DNA of 64,000 nt, taken from UBA4733 sp036734945. GTDB taxonomy: Bacteria; Chloroflexota; UBA4733. Positions 60,245-64,000 of the stretch are shown piece after piece; positions within the stretch are counted from its first letter, which is position 1, and each line of letters opens with the position of its first letter. The stretch lies in the NCBI GenBank assembly GCA_036734945.1, contig DAIMXP010000008.1:28534-92533 (forward strand), given 5' to 3'. The position numbers and the translations under genes were made by a program. The notes beneath the pieces are model-generated. The model had not been told where the DNA came from. It searched no databases and worked only from the letters and a program-made list of their open reading frames with translations.

Positions 60245-62547
60245 TGGGGACCTTCCCCCAGGGTATGGTCTACGTCGTCAGCTACGACCATGGCGGGCTG
60301 GTGCTCTGGGGCTACGAGCACTTCTTGCAACACTTGCGCGACACACTGGGCTGGCTGGATCGCCACCCGAAGCTGAAGATGGGCCTGGACAACGAGGCCT
60401 GGACCTACGACTGGTTGGCGGAGAACCGCCCGGCCGTGCTGGCTGAGTTGCGCCAGGCGTTGCAGCACTACCAGGGGCGCTTCGGTATCGCCACCTGCAC
60501 CTACGGCCAGCCGCTAGCCGCCTTCCTGCTGGAGGAAAGCAACATCCGCCAAATCGCCCTGGGCATCGAGACGACCAGAGCGTGCCTGGGCTACGAGGTG
60601 AGCGTCTACGCCTTCTCGGAGCACGCCGCTTTCCCACAATTGCCGCAGGTGCTGGCCGGCCTTGGCATCCGGCGGGCCTTGCTACGCTCGCACTTCCTCA
60701 TGTACGGCTACTGCCCCGGCTACGACCTACCGATCGCCTGGTGGGAGGCGCCGGACGGCTCGCGCGTTGCCTGCGTGCCCACCTATGTCCACCAGGAGCG
60801 GCAGGTGGCAGACCATCGCGCCCAGCCGCCTGGACCTTTCGGTCTCACCACGGAGGACACCTGGATCCTCACGCGCTACCCGAGCAGCATCTCGCCGGCC
60901 TCGCTGGACGCCTTCCGCAGCCGCTTCGCCCACATTCAGCCGCTCCTGGCCACGCGGCTGGACGACAGCAGCCTCAAGCGCGAGGAGTTGGTCAGCGAAC
61001 TGGATGCTCGTGACGACTACCGCTGGGCCACTTTGGAGCAAGTCTTTGAGGAGTTCCCGGAGCCGACAGCAACGATAGCGCCGGGAGCGGAAGACTTTGG
61101 CCTGCGCATGCCCTGGGGCTATCGCGGCAACGAGTTATTTGATCTGGCCCGCCGGGCGGAGATTGCCGTCTTAACGGCAGAACGACTGCTGGCACGTTCG
61201 ACGGCCGATCCGGCGGAAGGGCAGAACCGCGGCGCGCTGCCGGAGCAAGAAGCCGAAGTGCGCCAGGCCTGGAAAGACCTGCTGGTTGGTCAGCACCACG
61301 ACGTGCAGATCGTGGCGCGAGCCGGGACATTGGGCCGGGAGCGCCTGCTGGCGTCGCTGGAGCGTTCCCAGCGCCTGACGCGCTTGCTGCTCAAGGCGCA
61401 GTCCGACGGCAGTGGCGAGAGCGGCGCTTATGTGGCCTTCAACCCGTTGCCCTGGCCGCGCAGCGAGTCCGAGGCCGCGCTACCGGATGGCACAGCGCTG
61501 ACAGGGCCGGTCGCGGTACCAGCGTTGGGTTTTGCCACAATGACGCCGGCAGACGGCGCGACACTGGTGGCTGGCCTCTCCTTTCGTACCGACCACTATC
61601 ACGTCAGTTTCCATGCCGAGGGTGGGCTGGCAGCCCTGCGGAGCACCGATGGCCGCGATCAGTTCGTGGCCGGCAGTCGCTCCGGCCAACTCGCCGCGGT
61701 CATTGACGGGGAAAGCTGTGTCGGCAAGGCGACATCCGTACAGGTGCGGCGGGAGGCTGCCGGCTACCGCGTCGTGGAGCGCGGCGCCGTCGGCCCCTTG
61801 CCGTTCACAACCACCTGGCTTTTCCCTCACTCCGGCAGCAGGATCGACTACCACCTGACGGTCCGCTTCGACGGCGAACGCATCGGCGCGCCCGCCGGCC
61901 AGAAGCGCGACTCCCGTTCCGGCTTCACCCACGAACAGAAGCTGCGCGCCCGCTTCTTCCCGGCGCTCACCGGCGATGTCGTGGGCGTCTACGACGTGCC
62001 CTTCGGCGTCGCCACCACGCAACGACCGTATGTCGAAGGCAACTATTGGACGGCGCTGGCCGGCAGCAGCGGCGGCCTCGCTATCGCCAACCGGGGCACC
62101 ATGGGCAGCGTGCGTGAAGTCGATGGCGCTTTCTCCGTGCCGCTGGCCTTCTCCACCAACTATGTCTGGGGCGCCGAGGTGATCTGCGGCGAGCGTCACT
62201 GGGCACTGGGGCTGCTGCCCTTCAGCGGCGATTGGCGGGAGGCAGCGCTGCACCGCCGGGCGCTGGAGTTCGCCTATCCCATCGTCGCCGTTCCCGGAAG
62301 TGTTGCCCAGCCAGCGCCGGACTTCCTCCGCCTCAATAACCCCGCCGTGCATCTCACTGCGCTCTACAGCGAGGGCGGGCACGGCTATGTCCGCCTCTAT
62401 AACGGCAGCGACCAAGAGCAAAGGCTTGACCTGGCCTGGCCGGGCGGGGGTACGCCGATGCCGGTAGACCTGCGCCACCAGGTGGTGGATGGGGATGGAC
62501 ACTTCAGGTTAGGTCCCTGGCAGATTCAGACGTATCGGCTGTGGTGA
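60244..62547 (+). CDS. GH38-like (alpha-mannosidase superfamily) protein with altered N-terminal motif
   Basis: From ATG 60244, overlapping the lipoprotein stop, the protein is 767 residues. It has an N-terminal barrel-type domain, GLDNEAWTYDWLAENRP near residue 48, IAWWEAPDGSRVACVPTYV, and LLVGQHHDVQIV near residue 350. It ends in large beta domains (ANRGTMGSVREVDGAFSVPL). These resemble GH38. The usual HxHxD zinc site at the start is replaced by VVSYDHGGLVLW, so the metal site may be changed. No signal peptide is seen, so it should act in the cytoplasm on imported sugars. The substrate is unknown. Confidence 0.72.
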   Translation: MGTFPQGMVYVVSYDHGGLVLWGYEHFLQHLRDTLGWLDRHPKLKMGLDNEAWTYDWLAENRPAVLAELRQALQHYQGRFGIATCTYGQPLAAFLLEESNIRQIALGIETTRACLGYEVSVYAFSEHAAFPQLPQVLAGLGIRRALLRSHFLMYGYCPGYDLPIAWWEAPDGSRVACVPTYVHQERQVADHRAQPPGPFGLTTEDTWILTRYPSSISPASLDAFRSRFAHIQPLLATRLDDSSLKREELVSELDARDDYRWATLEQVFEEFPEPTATIAPGAEDFGLRMPWGYRGNELFDLARRAEIAVLTAERLLARSTADPAEGQNRGALPEQEAEVRQAWKDLLVGQHHDVQIVARAGTLGRERLLASLERSQRLTRLLLKAQSDGSGESGAYVAFNPLPWPRSESEAALPDGTALTGPVAVPALGFATMTPADGATLVAGLSFRTDHYHVSFHAEGGLAALRSTDGRDQFVAGSRSGQLAAVIDGESCVGKATSVQVRREAAGYRVVERGAVGPLPFTTTWLFPHSGSRIDYHLTVRFDGERIGAPAGQKRDSRSGFTHEQKLRARFFPALTGDVVGVYDVPFGVATTQRPYVEGNYWTALAGSSGGLAIANRGTMGSVREVDGAFSVPLAFSTNYVWGAEVICGERHWALGLLPFSGDWREAALHRRALEFAYPIVAVPGSVAQPAPDFLRLNNPAVHLTALYSEGGHGYVRLYNGSDQEQRLDLAWPGGGTPMPVDLRHQVVDGDGHFRLGPWQIQTYRLW

Positions 62548-62645
62548 GGGCGGTTGGCGCCCAGGCACAGTGGCTGAGCATTGATGGACACCCGGAGTGG
62601 TTTCGGCGCGTTGCCACGCGGATGGGCGAGCAATCGCCTGCTGCG

Positions 62646-63868
62646 TCAGTCGAGCGCGGCGATCAGCGCCCGCGCCTCGTCGGCCAAATCCAGCAGGTAG
62701 TAGGTTATTGCCGCGCGTCGCTCGAGCGCGGTGGCGGCATCCTCGGTACTGTCCGCCGCGGGATTGGGCGTCTCCGGCGAACGGGCGGGCAGACCGGGCG
62801 CGCGCAGGCCCCAGCGCAGCGCTGCTGAGGCGCTGTAACCGAGCCGGACCATCCGGGCATCGCCCCGCCAGCCGGCGTCGCGTAGCCCCTCCAGCTGGCG
62901 TCGCGTAGCCCCTCCAGGTAGCCGTCCAGCACCGTCTCCCCGAGCTCCGCCGCGCGCGAGACGTCCGCCCCTGCGTGGAGTAGACTGGCCGCCACGAGTT
63001 GGCCGATCTCCTCCCCGATGGCTCCCGTGCCGACGAAGGCCCAGTCCAGGGCCACCGTCGCGTTGTCGTCCTTCGGCTTGCCTACCGAGAGCAGGTTCGG
63101 GCGGAAGGCATCCAGATGGCAGAAGGTGTGGGGCAGCCGATCTAGCGTGTCCAGCAGTGCCGGGTGGTCCTGCCAGAGCGCCAGCAGGCGCTCGGCCACG
63201 GGAACGGGGAAGGCGCGGCGCACCAGTGGCTGCTCCCAGAACTCTGTCTGCCGAATGGCCCGGACGACGGGTCGGACCATGATGGTCGCCCAGGTGCGCA
63301 GCCCGCCCTGGCACAGCCAGGGCGCGTCGGGGAGCCGCCGTCCCGTTAGATACACGCCATTCCAGGCGCCCAGGTGGCGGGCGGACAGGCCGTAGCGGGC
63401 CATGGACCAGGGGGCAGGATCGGCATCGACGTCCTCCAGCCAGAGCCAGATCGACGGACCGGAGTGGTCGTCGACGCCGTAGCAGTGCGGCGCCCGCAGG
63501 CCGTCAACCAGCGTGTCAAGCACGCCGGAACGATAGGCGTTCGCCTCGCGATTCCAACCGTAGGCGTCCTGCACCATGACGATCTCGGCCGGGGAGAGCG
63601 AGAGCCGCTCAGCGGCCGCGCGGGCGACATGCGGCGGGATCGGCTGCGTGATCTTCAGCACCAGCGACCAGGGGATCGTCTCTCCACCGTCCTGGGCGGT
63701 TCCGGTCACGCGATAGAGTCCCCCGGACACGGGGTTGACGTGCCGGTACGCGATGGGCCGGGTCTGCCACTCGAAAATCTCGGCGCCCGGCCGGCCCAGC
63801 ACACGCCGTACCGGGTTGGTTAGCGAAGCGCGATCAAGTCCATCAATGTCCACGTTGTCCTCATTCAT
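62646..63868 (-). pseudogene. Aminoglycoside phosphotransferase-like gene with 23-bp tandem duplication
   Basis: From ATG 63868 the protein has a kinase fold: AQDGGETIPWSLVLKIT (N-lobe Lys), then the catalytic loop FCHLDAFRPNLLS with HxDxxxxN and the metal Asp in VALDWAFVG. Near codon 320 a 23-bp tandem repeat (62874-62919) breaks the frame; the proper C-terminus (YSASAALRWGLRAPGLPARS, ITYYLLDLADEARALIAAL) continues in another frame to 62646. Removing one 23-bp unit gives exactly 400 codons. The cut protein keeps the catalytic part but has a new 75-residue Arg/Pro tail. The original substrate is unknown. Confidence 0.75.
62874..62919. repeat. Tandem 23-bp duplication (two units)
   Basis: GGCGTCGCGTAGCCCCTCCA starts both units (62874 and 62897); 21 of 23 positions are the same. 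The unit length is not a multiple of three, so one copy added or lost changes the frame of the phosphotransferase-like gene. Confidence 0.9.
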
Positions 63869-63923
63869 CGGGCCAGCACCCCTTTCATTTTGGTGCCGAG
63901 TCGTGCTCAACGGGTGTACCGCC

Positions 63924-63950
63924 GCGCCCGGCGACTAAAGTCGCGGGCTA
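63924..63950. repeat. Half copy of the GACTGAAGTC palindromic family
   Basis: GGCGACTAAAGTCGCGGGC is self-complementary in part and resembles the outer arm of the elements at 20127-20261 and 28018-28103. The second arm would be beyond the window end. It is followed by AGGAGGCTGTCTGAGTTGAA, which resembles an IS terminal end. Confidence 0.5.
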
Positions 63951-64000
63951 GGAGGCTGTCTGAGTTGAAGCATAGGCGGGACGAGCGAGCGAGCGGTGGT

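Overview
The window is GC-rich, almost fully coding bacterial DNA. The gene set suggests a member of the Chloroflexota, perhaps Thermomicrobia-like. The pointers are an HspR-type regulator in a lon-grpE-dnaJ operon, an RskA-type anti-sigma factor, a DUF3105 protein, Tat-like lipoproteins with Ala/Ser/Thr-rich linkers, Uma2 proteins, HepT/MntA and RIO-type proteins, and many short dispersed palindromic repeats. This placement is inference; no rRNA or ribosomal protein gene is present to confirm it.

Layout. 1-9736: the 3' part of a BREX phage-defence island, all on the + strand: a PglX protein lacking its methyltransferase half, a Fic AMPylase-like protein, PglZ, BrxL and a protein with two RusA-like domains. 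tRNA-Arg(UCG) at 10058-10130 follows. 10247-15336: a DUF3105 membrane-anchored protein and two polytopic envelope proteins (YfhO-like and GT39-like). tRNA-Cys(GCA) is at 15438-15509. 15578-19651 (-): an ABC-2 exporter and an ECF sigma/RskA anti-sigma pair. 19822-22315: small proteins, a Gfo/Idh/MocA oxidoreductase and two inverted-repeat elements. 22323-27181 (-): MarR regulator, heterodimeric ABC exporter and HlyD-like protein. 27389-32013 (-): a single-domain response regulator, a DUF5666-repeat secreted protein, and an AraC/DegT pair. 32312-37673 (+): a secreted glycosidase with a malectin-like domain, an IS982-family element and a sugar-binding lipoprotein.

37763-43643 (-): a Uma2 protein, then the heat-shock operon lon-grpE-dnaJ-hspR. 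Its promoter overlaps a HAIR-like palindrome, so HspR probably represses its own operon. 43687-46689: a two-gene unknown module, a class V aminotransferase and ribF. 46721-53050: an inverted-repeat element, hyuA, an antitoxin-like orphan, a RIO kinase remnant, an AAA+/DUF234 ATPase with a strong upstream palindrome, a second Uma2 protein, a MITE-like element and a HepT/MntA toxin-antitoxin pair. 53155-54678 (-): an ECF sigma factor directly joined to a gene for a ClpX-type zinc finger plus two Clp N-domains without any ATPase. 54886-57295 (+): a pRiA4b ORF-3-like protein and a PhyH dioxygenase. 57497-62547: a LacI regulator divergent from a sugar-binding lipoprotein and a GH38-like protein, with a perfect operator palindrome on the promoter. 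62646-63868 (-): an aminoglycoside-phosphotransferase-like gene broken by a 23-bp tandem duplication.

The strongest leads are the modified BREX island with its tandem RusA-like protein, and the sigma factor/ClpX-zinc-finger/Clp-N pair. Next come the HspR operator, the set of long perfect inverted repeats between genes, and the LacI operator at the sugar locus.
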